Source: Theocolax elegans
Taxonomy: Eukaryota > Arthropoda > Insecta > Hymenoptera > Cerocephalidae
Assembly: GCA_026168455.1 (NCBI GenBank)
Contig: CM047430.1
Location: 1,875,473 to 1,939,472, forward strand
DNA: 64,000 nt
Direction of reading: 5' to 3'
The notes under the pieces are model-generated. The model was given only the letters and a program-made list of their open reading frames with translations. It made no database searches and had not been told where the DNA came from. This document shows, piece after piece, positions 27,672 through 37,578 of this stretch; the stretch's first letter is position 1; every line of letters begins with the position of its first letter. Made by a program: the position numbers and the translations under genes.

Positions 27672-29217
27672 TGTCACGCTGCACTGGGGATTAGGGAACA
27701 GGTGATGGGGGATAATAAAAATAAGGAATATATGAAATAACTTAATATATTATCCGATGCGATTTCTATAAAATAATCTGCTTACTCTAAGTAATTATTA
27801 CGGGTGCCAGTCGCGTCCGTTACGCGGGCTCAAGCTCGGCTGAGATCGGCTCAGGGAGGGGGAGAATTTAGGAAGGCGAAATGCGGCGCACTGCGGATTG
27901 CACGGGTGCTATCTATGATTTAAAAGTCACGAATATTTAGCTGAATCGATGCTACTCGTCCGTGACGAGTTTAATGTCAACCGACGGCGCGGCTGCGATA
28001 CGCGATTGCGGGTCGAAAGCTGCTCGAATAAAGAAGGGGGGGGGAGAAGGGGGAAACCGCGATAACTCGCACACACACGGTAAGGAAGCACTGGATGGAA
28101 TGGCACAAAAACAAAATAAAGGAGGCACAGATAAAGATGCACCAACCTTTGCTGCTATGCTGCTCTCGCTTAACTTCGCTCAACGAATTTGCACGCTCGC
28201 TACACACACTGTGGTTCGCACACCGGATCGGACATCGTGACGCTACAGCGATCGGAAGAGCTCTGCTCTCCTCGGCGTGGTCGACGCATTACCCGTGTGC
28301 GCGCATGCGTCGCGACGGCCCACTTGCAGTGCGTACGCGGCCTTACTCGAGTGCGGCTTGAGTAACATGGCCGCCGCATCGTCTCGAAGTACGCCTCGTC
28401 CGTTCCCGCAACAACAATGGTGCCGTTGACGACGACGTAAGCTGCTTGCCAGGTAATTATTTTTTTCGTTCCTTATTGTTCGCCCGTCGGCTAATAATCT
28501 CGATGGTTACAGTGCTGCGGGAGGTGTGTATCCACGGCACGTCGATACGGCTCTTCGGTGTTGCTGCGGCCGATATCCCTTTCTCTCTCGCTTTTCTTGA
28601 GGCGCACGGCTTGACAGATGCAACGGCGGGCTAGGGCTGCTTGAACGGACACACGGCGATATCCAGGTAACTATCCACTTGGAAGACGGCTTGCTAACCT
28701 CTTCACAAGTCCTCTCCTATACACACTTATTTAAGTCAGTGTGTGCTCCTATCTGCTCCCTTATAGTGAACATTACTACATTAACTGGTGCTTACAGGTT
28801 CCCTGGATTATTGCTGGCTGACGGACTTCCTGGATTTATTGGCTTCTCCTTCTGGCTCAGTCTTCCTTGGCTTGCTGGGTACGCTGCTACTAGGTTCAGG
28901 ACTTTGGGGCTCGCTGTCAACACCTCAGCATGCTGCTTCATTGGCTCTACGTCAGGCTCCTTCTTTGATTATTTGAAAAGTGATCTATGCTTCGGTGAAT
29001 TCCTTCTGTGTCCTGCTCGGCTGCTCCCCTGTGTACGTATGTTAGTGGGCTCGGTGGTTTGTTATAGTGTTAAGGAGTTTGGTTATTGGGAGGGTGTTGC
29101 AATTATCATTATAGGCTCTTAGGGAAATTAGGGAAATATAGGTTCGGTTAGGCTTGTATATGTGTGTGTGCTCGTACAGTGAAGGTAAGGTATAGCTATT
29201 TGTCGCTGTTAATGACA
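27672..29217 (-). mobile_element. Probable E2 5' LTR
   Basis: The inner end TGTCACGCTGC sits next to the primer-binding site, so an LTR must begin at 27672. The outer end is inferred: aatgaca at 29211-29217 gives TGTCA...TGACA termini, and at this point the sequence changes abruptly from mixed composition to the AT-rich repeat that continues to the right. The 3' LTR that would prove it has been lost with the left part of E2. Open frames inside (for example 28679-29122 plus) look like chance. A GC-rich, CpG-rich stretch at about 28210-28440 may hold the promoter. Confidence 0.45.
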
Positions 29218-30221
29218 TGCATTATTTGCATTGTCATATACTTAAATTCACTCGTTAATAGCTAATTTTATTATTAATAATTATATTATTTAATTAATTA
29301 TTTTAAACCTATTTCATAAATAATTATCGAATTATTTATTAACGAATGAATTTATAATATATGAATGAAATAATTCACTCATTAATAACTAATTTAATTA
29401 TTAATTATTATATTATTTAATTAATTATTTAAAACCTATCGTGTAAATAATTATCAATTTAGTTATTAACGAATTATTGTTATTGTTTTGAAATGTTTTT
29501 ATTTGATCTTATATACAATTAAACAAATCATTTCTAGTACAAATTGAATTCGATTCAATAAGTATAAATAGATTTTGATTAATAGGTGACAATTGGACGT
29601 TTTTTTCTAAACTTTTTAACCTTTAATTAGAGTAAAAATTTATGTTTCTCATATTTTATGCTATACATTTTAGCTTAAACATAGATTATGTTTAAATTTA
29701 TTTATGATCTACTGAAAATCTATTGAAAACGGATAACTAAAAAGTATAATAAAATCATGTTTATCTTTATTCTGTAAACATTATTAAATTTTGTGGTCGC
29801 GTAAAGCTGGAAATTTTATTTGAATGATTAAGTTCGATTTTCAAAGTGATTAGATTATTCACAACTAATTTATAATGTCCTTACCGTAAGTATCAAGATA
29901 AGGACGATTTTACAATATTTTTCCTGTAACTATGTTTTATCGCACGTTTATGAATCAAACGTGAATTGAACCTTAATTTATTTGTATAAGCAATAGTTCA
30001 AAACAGGATGAAATTTGAATTTTTTTCAAATAAATGGTAATTACATACGAGAATAAGCTTTTAATTGGGATAACAAAAATTTACACATATCCCTAGTAGA
30101 AACTGAACGTTTTAAGGTTAGGAAAAATTTTTAGTTTGTTTAATTAATAAATTTAATAAATTAATAAATTTAAAAAAAAAATTAAAATGCTAAAGTAATA
30201 GTTAAGTCAAATTCTAATCTC
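29218..30221. repeat. AT-rich repeat bodies
   Basis: Two successive copies of an AT-rich body (cactc.ttaata.ctaattt..ttattaattattatatt) at about 29230-29345 and 29370-29475, followed by unresolved AT-rich DNA. The same body follows the tRNA-like heads at 30222, 52081 and, inverted, 62190. No gene seen. Confidence 0.6.
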
Positions 30222-30362
30222 TAATCCCCCCACCAAGGGGGCAACCTTAAATATAAGATCTGACGATTCTAACGTTGTATAGATACGATAGCCGTGAGCG
30301 CTAAGGCGTGCGTATATGCAAACGGTTACCCAAGGGGTCTCGGGTTCAAAACTCGAGAGCTT
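30222..30362 (+). repeat. tRNA-like repeat head, copy 1 (SINE-like)
   Basis: Starts taatccccccaccaaggggg and ends gggttcaaaactcgagagct. It contains an A-box-like stretch (tagccgtgagcgctaaggcg) and a B-box-like stretch (gggttcaaaactc) about 45 bp apart, as in a class II (Leu/Ser-type) tRNA head of a SINE. It cannot fold as a complete tRNA: I find no acceptor stem. Closely similar to 52081-52221 and partly to the minus strand at 62116-62190. Confidence 0.6.
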
Positions 30363-32590
30363 AATTTTTTTTTTGATTATTTGAATACATTTTTATTACT
30401 TAAATATACTGATTAACAACTAAATTAATTATTAATTATTATATTATTTAATTAATTATTAAAAAACGTAATGAATATTTAATTATCGAAATAGTTATTA
30501 ACGACTAAATTTATAATATAAAAATAATAACAATCATTCAACAATTTTACAATATAAATGTAATTTAAAAGTTAAGTTTATCAAAAAGAAAATTATTTAT
30601 AAGAGTAAAATTTCAAAATATTACAACTAATAAATTTTCATATTTTAAGATATTTAATAGTTGAAGTTTAGATTTGATAGTTTATTGGGTGGTGGCAGCA
30701 ATAAAACTCGTCACACTAATTCACTTCACTTTAATATTTATTATATAGATATATAAGAATATAATTATAAACGTAGTTCGCGAGTGCACCGTATGTGATC
30801 TGCACGGATCGGTAGCCAAGCAGAGAGTAAGTCCTCCGACGGACACCGTGCTCTTCTATTGTCTTAAGGTGGTGGGGGGAAATCGACAGAAGGGCCGATC
30901 GCAATTCCAACAAGATTGATTTATCAACATAATTACATAATAATATTTTATTATTATACAAGATATTGGAATGGTTAGATTAGTTAAAGGGAATATTAAT
31001 ATAAATAATTAATATTTTTAAGTAATTTGAGTACTTTTCTGTTACGTATCGATAGTAACATATTTAAAAAAAAATTTTTCTTATAAATGTTTGCTAGATT
31101 AGTCGTAAGCCCTAGTAGTAATCGAGCATTTTAAGGTTAGGCCAAATTTGTATTTTGGTAATAATAGAATAATTTTTTGAACATTTTATGTTACTTCGTT
31201 ATTTTCTGGCGTTTTTATTCGTTTCATTTTTGCTCAAAATTGTACTAGGGTTTTTGCCCATTCTATTAAAATTTTATTCCAAAAATTTGGATCAGCCTAA
31301 TTAATTAGGATCAACTAAATAGAATAATTAACTTAATCACTTAGATTGGTTACCAATCTAAGAAGTTAAAAGTGTAAATTGAACGAAAGAAGGACGAAAA
31401 GTCAGAATATAAAAATATATTTATTTTTATGCTTAGAATGTGAATAATTATTCTTATTTTTTAAACCACATATTAGAAACAAATGTAAGTAAAAGATGTC
31501 TTATTTCGAATTATTTTATATTTAGCTTGTATACGTAGATTTTGAATTGCTATTAATAATAAAAAACAGGAAACTATAATAAAATCTCGTAAATACTATA
31601 AATATTACTTAATCTTTACTAGAGCATGATAAAATTAATTAATTAATTATTAAAATAAACTGTTACAAACATAAGTTTTATCTTCCAGAACTTCTAATAA
31701 AATTTGTTTTAACTATCGAAAATAAATATTTTTCTAATTATAAAAAATTCTTATAAGATTAATTTATAATTTCTTTTTATCTACACCTCACATTAAAATT
31801 GTAACTTATTTTGAAGGATTAATTTGAAATTTCTTAAAGCAGGAGTTGATATGGATTAAATATTAATTAAATTAGATTTTAACATGGATTTTATTTCAAT
31901 AAATATTTAATAAATGGATGAAAAAGCATTCTATTTGGAGGAGAAAATCTGTGTTAAGTAACTTATTTTATAAAATAATAAACAACTTAAAAATGTTTGT
32001 TAGCTACTTAAATAGAAAATTGTTTGTAGTAGCACAACTGTTTTTAGGTTATGTATCTCGGAAACAAAATTATTTTTGAGTTGCATAAAATAATTAAAAT
32101 AAAGTAAATATTAATATTAAGTACAGTTGATAAATCAAATTACAAACTTTGCCTAACTTTAAAATGCTTGATTTGTACTAGGGTTTGCGACTAACCTAAC
32201 AAACATTTATACGATGAATTGTTACTTAATATCGATACGTAACAGAAAAATACTCAAACTGATAACTTTGTCATTTAATTTAAACAAAAATTAAAAATAA
32301 TAATTATTTGTAAATGAAAATAATTAATTGTTAATTTTTAGTACAAATATTTTAACAATTTTTAATGGTTTAAAAATTCTTTTATTAATGTTAATTTATT
32401 ATAAACAATTGTAATGACAATTTAAATATTAAATTAACTTTTTTTACACAATTCATAAATACATTATGCTTTAATTTTGCAAATAATTTTTTTTATTGTA
32501 ATATTAAATCTACAAATTTTGTAGTTAAAAAATGTTGTGAACCTATTGTAACACATGTACACTAAAATCTAACATTATATTAAAGTACAA
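30363..32590. repeat. AT-rich DNA with an inverted repeat
   Basis: Mostly AT-rich, no gene. Arms at about 31028-31160 and 32140-32262 are inverted copies (shared cores ttctgttacgtatcgata, ataaatgtttg, ttagtcg, ccctagta, gcattttaa.gttaggc), roughly 80 percent alike, about 1 kb apart, suggesting a fold-back or long-TIR element remnant. A GC-richer island at about 30778-30915 is embedded in the region and has no family that I recognise. Confidence 0.55.
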
Positions 32591-32596
32591 ATCTAC

Positions 32597-32636
32597 GTCC
32601 GGGCGTCCGTCCGTCTGTCCGTCCGTCCGTCCGGGC
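32597..32636 (+). repeat. CCGT-type microsatellite
   Basis: Imperfect tandem (CCGT)n, written as cgtccgtccgtctgtccgtc within the stretch, ending ccgggc. It lies just before the roughly 75-bp minisatellite. Confidence 0.9.
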
Positions 32637-32689
32637 AAGTGTTCCCTGGATCCCCAAGGATTACATTTACGACGTTTTGGGACCGTTAA

Positions 32690-33235
32690 TATTATATATA
32701 TTAGCCTTATAATTTTTCGGACTTAATATTTTTGGGCCTCAAAATTTTGGGCCTTAAAATTTTTAGTCTTAGATTTTGCCGTTAAAACTTTTGGGACTTA
32801 ATATTTTTGGGACTCAATATTTTGGGTCTTAAAAATTTTAGTCTTTGATTTTTCTGTTGAAACTTTTGGGACTTAATATTTTTGGGACTTAACATTTTGG
32901 ACCTTAAAAATTTTAGTCTTCGATTTTTCTGTTGAAACTTTTGGGACTTAATATTTTTGGAACATTTTGGGCCTTAAAAATTTTAGTCTTACATTTTGCC
33001 GTTAAAACTTTTGGGACTTAATATTTTTGGGACTCAAAATTTTGGCGTTAAAACTTTTGGGACTCAACATTTTGGGGCTTAAAAATTTGTCTTAGATTTA
33101 GCCGTTAAAACTTTTGGGACTTAATATTTTTGGGACTCAATGTTTTGGGTCTTAAAAATTTTAAAAATTTTAGTCTTAGATTTTGCCGTTAAAATTTTTG
33201 GGACTTAATATTTCTGGGAGTCAACATATTGAGCC
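32690..33235 (+). repeat. Minisatellite, roughly 75-bp unit
   Basis: About seven imperfect units built from cttttgggacttaatatttt, tgggactcaatattttgggtc and ttaaaaattttagtcttagat, with phase landmark gttaaaactttt at about 32782, 32856, 32930, 33001, 33047, 33100 and 33187. Some units are shortened. Confidence 0.9.
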
Positions 33236-33400
33236 TCATACATCATTTACTGTATATTTATTTATTTAATGTAATACTTCGTACAGAATCCTACAATATA
33301 TATTTTATTATATTAAATTGGTACTCTAACAATATTACTATTTGTTTTTCATCTATATACTGAACTACGTTTTAATAGACAGAAATACGGTTCATATTAT
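33236..33400. other. AT-rich flank of E1
   Basis: AT-rich, no gene. The last four bases, TTAT (33397-33400), are the left copy of the E1 target-site duplication; the right copy is 45317-45320. Confidence 0.7.
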
Positions 33401-34922
33401 TGTTGTGTCCTGGATAATTTTACAGATAAAAAAAATTAAAGTTATGATTTTACTGATTTTGATTTTTGTAAACGGAAGAATGAACTAAATAACTTTACTT
33501 AACTTTTACTGACGAGAACCGTGGTAGAGCAAGGCAGGTCTTAGCAGTTCCTGTGAAGGGTGTATAGGGTGAATTGGTAGGGCAGCAGCTGTCACCAGGA
33601 GAAGATTTCGGCTTCCTCCAAGCCAAATCCAGGACGACGAAGATGTGTGAGTCGAAACAAGTCCAAGACGACGATGACGGGAAGATAGATTTCGAGAGTG
33701 AACGCAACAGTTTGTGAAACATGGGATAGTGGATGGAAGTCCGGATAAAGTCAATTACGAGATCACAGATTTATATTTTACACTCAATTTGTTTAAAATA
33801 GCATAATTATATTTCACAGAATTAATAGCTTTTGACAAATAGAGACGAATTTAAAACAACAGTAATTATTGTCCGAATTGAGGTACAAAATTTAACGTAG
33901 TTGAATATACGCGAAGATACAATCTCTTATAAATGTGAGAGTATGAAGACCGACTTATTTGAGTCCGCTCGATCGACTGACTACGACTCTCCTCGACTGA
34001 CTGTTGATGCGCGTCTCCTCTCGAGGTGGTATAGAGGGGAACGACTGCTGCGCATCTTGTGGTACGCCGTTCTTGAAGGCGGAGCTGCTCTTGATTGGCT
34101 GTGGGCGGCCTTTTGGTGGTGTGCGGATGGGGCTGCGAATCCGCTTATTGGTTGGAGGTGGGGCTTTGTCAGCAAACTGATGAGATCTTCGGCGTCTCTT
34201 GATTGTCTTGGCGAATGTTTTGATGACGTACTTATTTATGTGATTTGGTGTATACTATTGCAATTTTATGAAGTCATGCTATTGTCAAACACGTTAGTCA
34301 TTCGAGTAAGAAGATATTTAAATAGTAATATTAACGGAGTCGAGAGTCAGTTTCGTAAACATGAGTGTGTTCGTGGAAAGACATTAATTCGTATATGTAA
34401 CTTAATATTAAATAAATGTTATAATAACAAGTATTAGCGGCATTATACAATTCATAATGCATAAGATTATTATTAATATAACGTAATGTGGCGCGAAACG
34501 CATGAATCTATTGGGAAAGGAATACGAGAACATGACATATGAGTAGGTGGCAGAGGTTGCGTGGAGAATTGACGGTGGCGCTAGTCTGGTGTCGTGGAAA
34601 GGAACTAAGGATTTGACTTTGTGCGAGAGAGAAAGGTATAGGTGATTCTTGCGATAGTGGCGCTAGTCTGATGGCGTGGAAAGGAACTAAGGATTTGACT
34701 ATGTGCGAGAGAGAAAAGTATAGGTGATTCATGCGTGTACAATATATGCGTATACATAACATATGAATATTGTATTTGAATACATTTATAACTAACTGCT
34801 AATTATATATATTGTTTATATTTGAATACGATCATTACTAACATACTATTTTATACTTATTTTGGATAAATCGTGTTTATTGTTGACTAATATAAAAGTA
34901 TAAAAAACTGCCCGACATTACA
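33401..34922 (-). repeat. E1 3' LTR
   Basis: Plus-strand limits tgttgtgtcc and gacattaca. It holds two tandem units of 82 bp (34577-34658 and from 34659). The minus strand near 33940 has ctcacatttataagagattg, a TATA-like promoter candidate. The plus strand carries an open frame of 178 codons (33901-34437), antisense to the element. Confidence 0.95.
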
Positions 34923-36999
34923 CCCCCCCGGTTAAGTCAGAAGTCGCTGGTGTGAATGGCACCTGCGGCTTCTTAACGAGAGCGGGTGCTGTGGCAACGT
35001 AAAATTGTGCTCTTGTTTTTTCTAAGTTTTCCGTGATTGATGGATATAATTGCGGAGGCTCATTATGCGAACGTGGTGGCACTTGAGGTTTACTGTCTTC
35101 ATTTTCATTTTTTATTTCTTCTAAATTAGCTTCTACATCGGGTTTTTGTTTTTTATTGCTTTTTGGTAGTGAACCTGAACTCATATGTATTATTAAGTTT
35201 GCTAGGGCGCTCCAAAATGCGGCTAAAAGTCTAATACTAAATCCGTATATATTATATATTGCGATACCATGAATTATAGTGCTGGCTATGTATTTTAGGG
35301 AGCCTAATATAAACATTATTGACATTACGCCTGCGCTAAATGATCCGAATATAATGAATTTTTGCCATATCTTATTGGATGTTGACTCAGTAAATTTTTC
35401 TAATACATTGTCGTCTATTAAATTTACTAGATTAATATTTGTTGATGGGTTTTCTATTCCCATGGCACTTTGGGCTAAAGAATTTAATACAGCTGGCTTT
35501 TCTGCGGGGAACATAACAGTTTCTCTTAATTTTTCGAGATCTTCTTGGGAGTATATGCCGCTATTTGCGAGTTTACCTGGGTCCGTATATTGCCAAGTGG
35601 GTTTGTTTAATGGTTGTATGATGTGGGGTATTTCCGCGGTCGTTAATGTAGGTAAAAATTTATACCAAACGTTTTCTATGTTATAAATTGTCGGTAATAT
35701 AGGATTGCATGTGCGTACTGTTCCCATCTGGGTGAGAATATGTGATTTGGGTGTTAAGAAATAACTTTCATTGTGGAATGTCACCGGTAATTCTAAGTAA
35801 CAATGATCGGTCTTACGGATTCTTACGGTTTCCGGCGTGCATTGAATCAAGTGAGCAACTTCTCCTGCTATTATTGCCATGTATCCTGGTGTTTTCATTA
35901 TAGAGTAAGCGAATTCGTCTGGGTTTTGAGTTGACTGTGTTAATGTATTTTGTATTACTTTCCGTTCTAAATTGCATCTGTGAGTCACAATGTCGCGGTA
36001 TAGTGAATTTATTTCGCGTTTAATATGTTGGGATAAGAAATTAATTTTTGTATCAAAATATGCAGTTATTTTTACGTCGTGTGGGTCAATAGGATTTTTA
36101 TTAGCGAATGATCTACCGGGATTAGTTTCAAATAAGAATACATTAGGTTGTTCGGTTTTTATCATTTTATAGCCGCAAATTGTATGTTCTCCCTCATTGG
36201 AGAGAGCAAATTTAACTCCTAAGGTGTCGTTAGCGTAATAAATTTCTGGGGCCTGTATATTATTGTCACTAGCTTTTGTTACTAAACCTTCATATAAAAT
36301 TATGTAACGATCAAAATTACATTCCTGTGAATGTAACATAGTCCAAAAAGTGAAATCTTCTGTGTGATCAATGCAACGACCTTCTGTGTATTTACATTTA
36401 GTGCCAGATCTGAGCGTAAGCTCGTTTCGATCTTTATTTACGGTAGCCGTAAATGACTGTATAGTGATCTCGAGTTTAGCTGTGACTACTACATTCTTAT
36501 AAATTTGTCCGTCCAAGATGTAAACCTTGCCTTCGCAATTGCCATCCGAATCTACGTATCCGGACAAAATTATATTTCTGCGATTTGTTGTGTTTGCTAC
36601 TAATTTTTCAACCACGATTTCTCCAAATTTAAATTGTCCGTATTTGTGTATATCTTTACAGGCTTCACTCGATACATACTGCATATAGGTGGAATCACCA
36701 CCTTTTACTAAACTACTATGTGAATTCATCCCGCAATATCGTATTGTTTTTTCGACTTTTACTTTACATTGTTCAACAAATATTTGCGCATATTCGGTGT
36801 ATTGTAATAATTGTACATATTTTGATTCTAATGTTGGTGTGAGGTCTTTGAAATCGCATTCACCTACTTTTAACAGAGACACAGTCGTGACGTTGGGGGT
36901 TGATGAGGTGCCGCAGTTGTAGCCGACGAGTGGTTCGATGTTTGATAGGTGAAGCAATACGGTGTTGATGACGAGTAGTGCGGTGACGAGATTCATCAT
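34918..36999 (-). CDS. env: E1 env: membrane glycoprotein, chuvirus-like
   Basis: 693 residues, ATG at 36999. Residues 1-25 are a hydrophobic signal peptide (MMNLVTALLVINTVLLHLSN), followed by a Cys-rich ectodomain with several N-glycosylation sites, one main membrane segment at about 549-571 (IIFGSFSAGVMSIMFILGS), and a polar, Pro-rich tail of about 110 residues. The pattern near the N-terminus (YNCG...TTVSLLKVGECD) and near 480-510 (SGIYSQEDLEKLRETVMFPA) is what I associate with glycoproteins of chuviruses (negative-strand RNA viruses of arthropods), a probable class III fusogen. I see no furin site plus fusion peptide as in gypsy Env. Its role would be membrane fusion and virion spread. 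The C-terminal codons are made by the polypurine tract, and the stop codon lies in the first bases of the LTR. The frame is fully open. Family assignment is by pattern only. Confidence 0.75.
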   Translation of the reverse strand: MMNLVTALLVINTVLLHLSNIEPLVGYNCGTSSTPNVTTVSLLKVGECDFKDLTPTLESKYVQLLQYTEYAQIFVEQCKVKVEKTIRYCGMNSHSSLVKGGDSTYMQYVSSEACKDIHKYGQFKFGEIVVEKLVANTTNRRNIILSGYVDSDGNCEGKVYILDGQIYKNVVVTAKLEITIQSFTATVNKDRNELTLRSGTKCKYTEGRCIDHTEDFTFWTMLHSQECNFDRYIILYEGLVTKASDNNIQAPEIYYANDTLGVKFALSNEGEHTICGYKMIKTEQPNVFLFETNPGRSFANKNPIDPHDVKITAYFDTKINFLSQHIKREINSLYRDIVTHRCNLERKVIQNTLTQSTQNPDEFAYSIMKTPGYMAIIAGEVAHLIQCTPETVRIRKTDHCYLELPVTFHNESYFLTPKSHILTQMGTVRTCNPILPTIYNIENVWYKFLPTLTTAEIPHIIQPLNKPTWQYTDPGKLANSGIYSQEDLEKLRETVMFPAEKPAVLNSLAQSAMGIENPSTNINLVNLIDDNVLEKFTESTSNKIWQKFIIFGSFSAGVMSIMFILGSLKYIASTIIHGIAIYNIYGFSIRLLAAFWSALANLIIHMSSGSLPKSNKKQKPDVEANLEEIKNENEDSKPQVPPRSHNEPPQLYPSITENLEKTRAQFYVATAPALVKKPQVPFTPATSDLTGGV
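34923..34931 (-). other. E1 polypurine tract
   Basis: Minus strand CCGGGGGGG next to the 3' LTR tip, the plus-strand primer position. It is also the end of the env reading frame. Confidence 0.8.
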
Positions 37000-37017
37000 G
37001 AACGTAGTGATCTGCAG

Positions 37018-37359
37018 TTATTCGTCGATGGAGGTTCCTGTAACATGAGAAGAGGAGTGATCAATTTCACTCTGTCTTCTAAGACGCGTTAAACGCAATT
37101 TGTTCGCATGTACAATACGAGTTTTATTGTTTTTATAACTTATTTCTATATTAACGCCATTATCGAAAATTCTTAATATTTTATATGGTCCCATATATTC
37201 AGGGTTTAAATGGATTTGTTTTTGGTTCTTGTAAAGTAGAACCGTATCTCCGACTTTGAACAAACACGGAATTATTTTCTGATCTAATATTCTTTCGAAT
37301 ATTGTAATAATTGTACATATTTTGATTCTAGTGTTGGTGTGAGGTCTTTGAAATCGCAT
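37018..37359 (-). pseudogene. Detached duplicate of the E1 pol C-terminus
   Basis: Encodes CLFKVGDTVLLYKNQ...YMGPYKILRIFDNG, the chromodomain-like/GPY-F end of gypsy integrases, and continues to TGTSIDE before a stop just upstream of the env start. It has no integrase core in front of it, because the 500-bp duplication separated it from pol. The first 30 or so residues of the open frame belong to the duplication junction. Confidence 0.85.
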
Positions 37360-37499
37360 TCACCTACTTTTAACAGAGACACAGTCGTGACGTTGGGTGT
37401 TGATGATGTGCCGCAGTTGTAGCCGACGAGTGCCTCGATGTTTGATAGGTGAAGCAGTACGGTGTTGATGATGAGTAGTGCGGTGACGAGATTCATCAT
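37284..37499 (-). pseudogene. Truncated duplicate of the E1 env N-terminus
   Basis: 71 codons: the same signal peptide and first ectodomain residues as env (MMNLVTALLIINTVLLHLSN), diverging after LLQY at the duplication junction, then a stop. On an env mRNA that begins upstream, this start codon would be met before the complete env. Confidence 0.85.
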
Positions 37500-37578
37500 G
37501 AACGTAGTGATCTGCAGTTATTCGTCGATGGAGGTTCCTGTAACATGAGAAGAGGAGTGATCAATTTCACTCTGTCTT

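Noticed and set aside
28679..29122. 147-codon plus-strand frame as a host membrane protein
   Set aside because: Lies in the probable LTR of E2, antisense to it, with no recognisable domain; hydrophobicity is likely due to base composition.
30289..30362. Functional tRNA gene
   Set aside because: A- and B-box-like parts are present but no acceptor stem or plausible anticodon arm can be drawn; treated as a repeat head.
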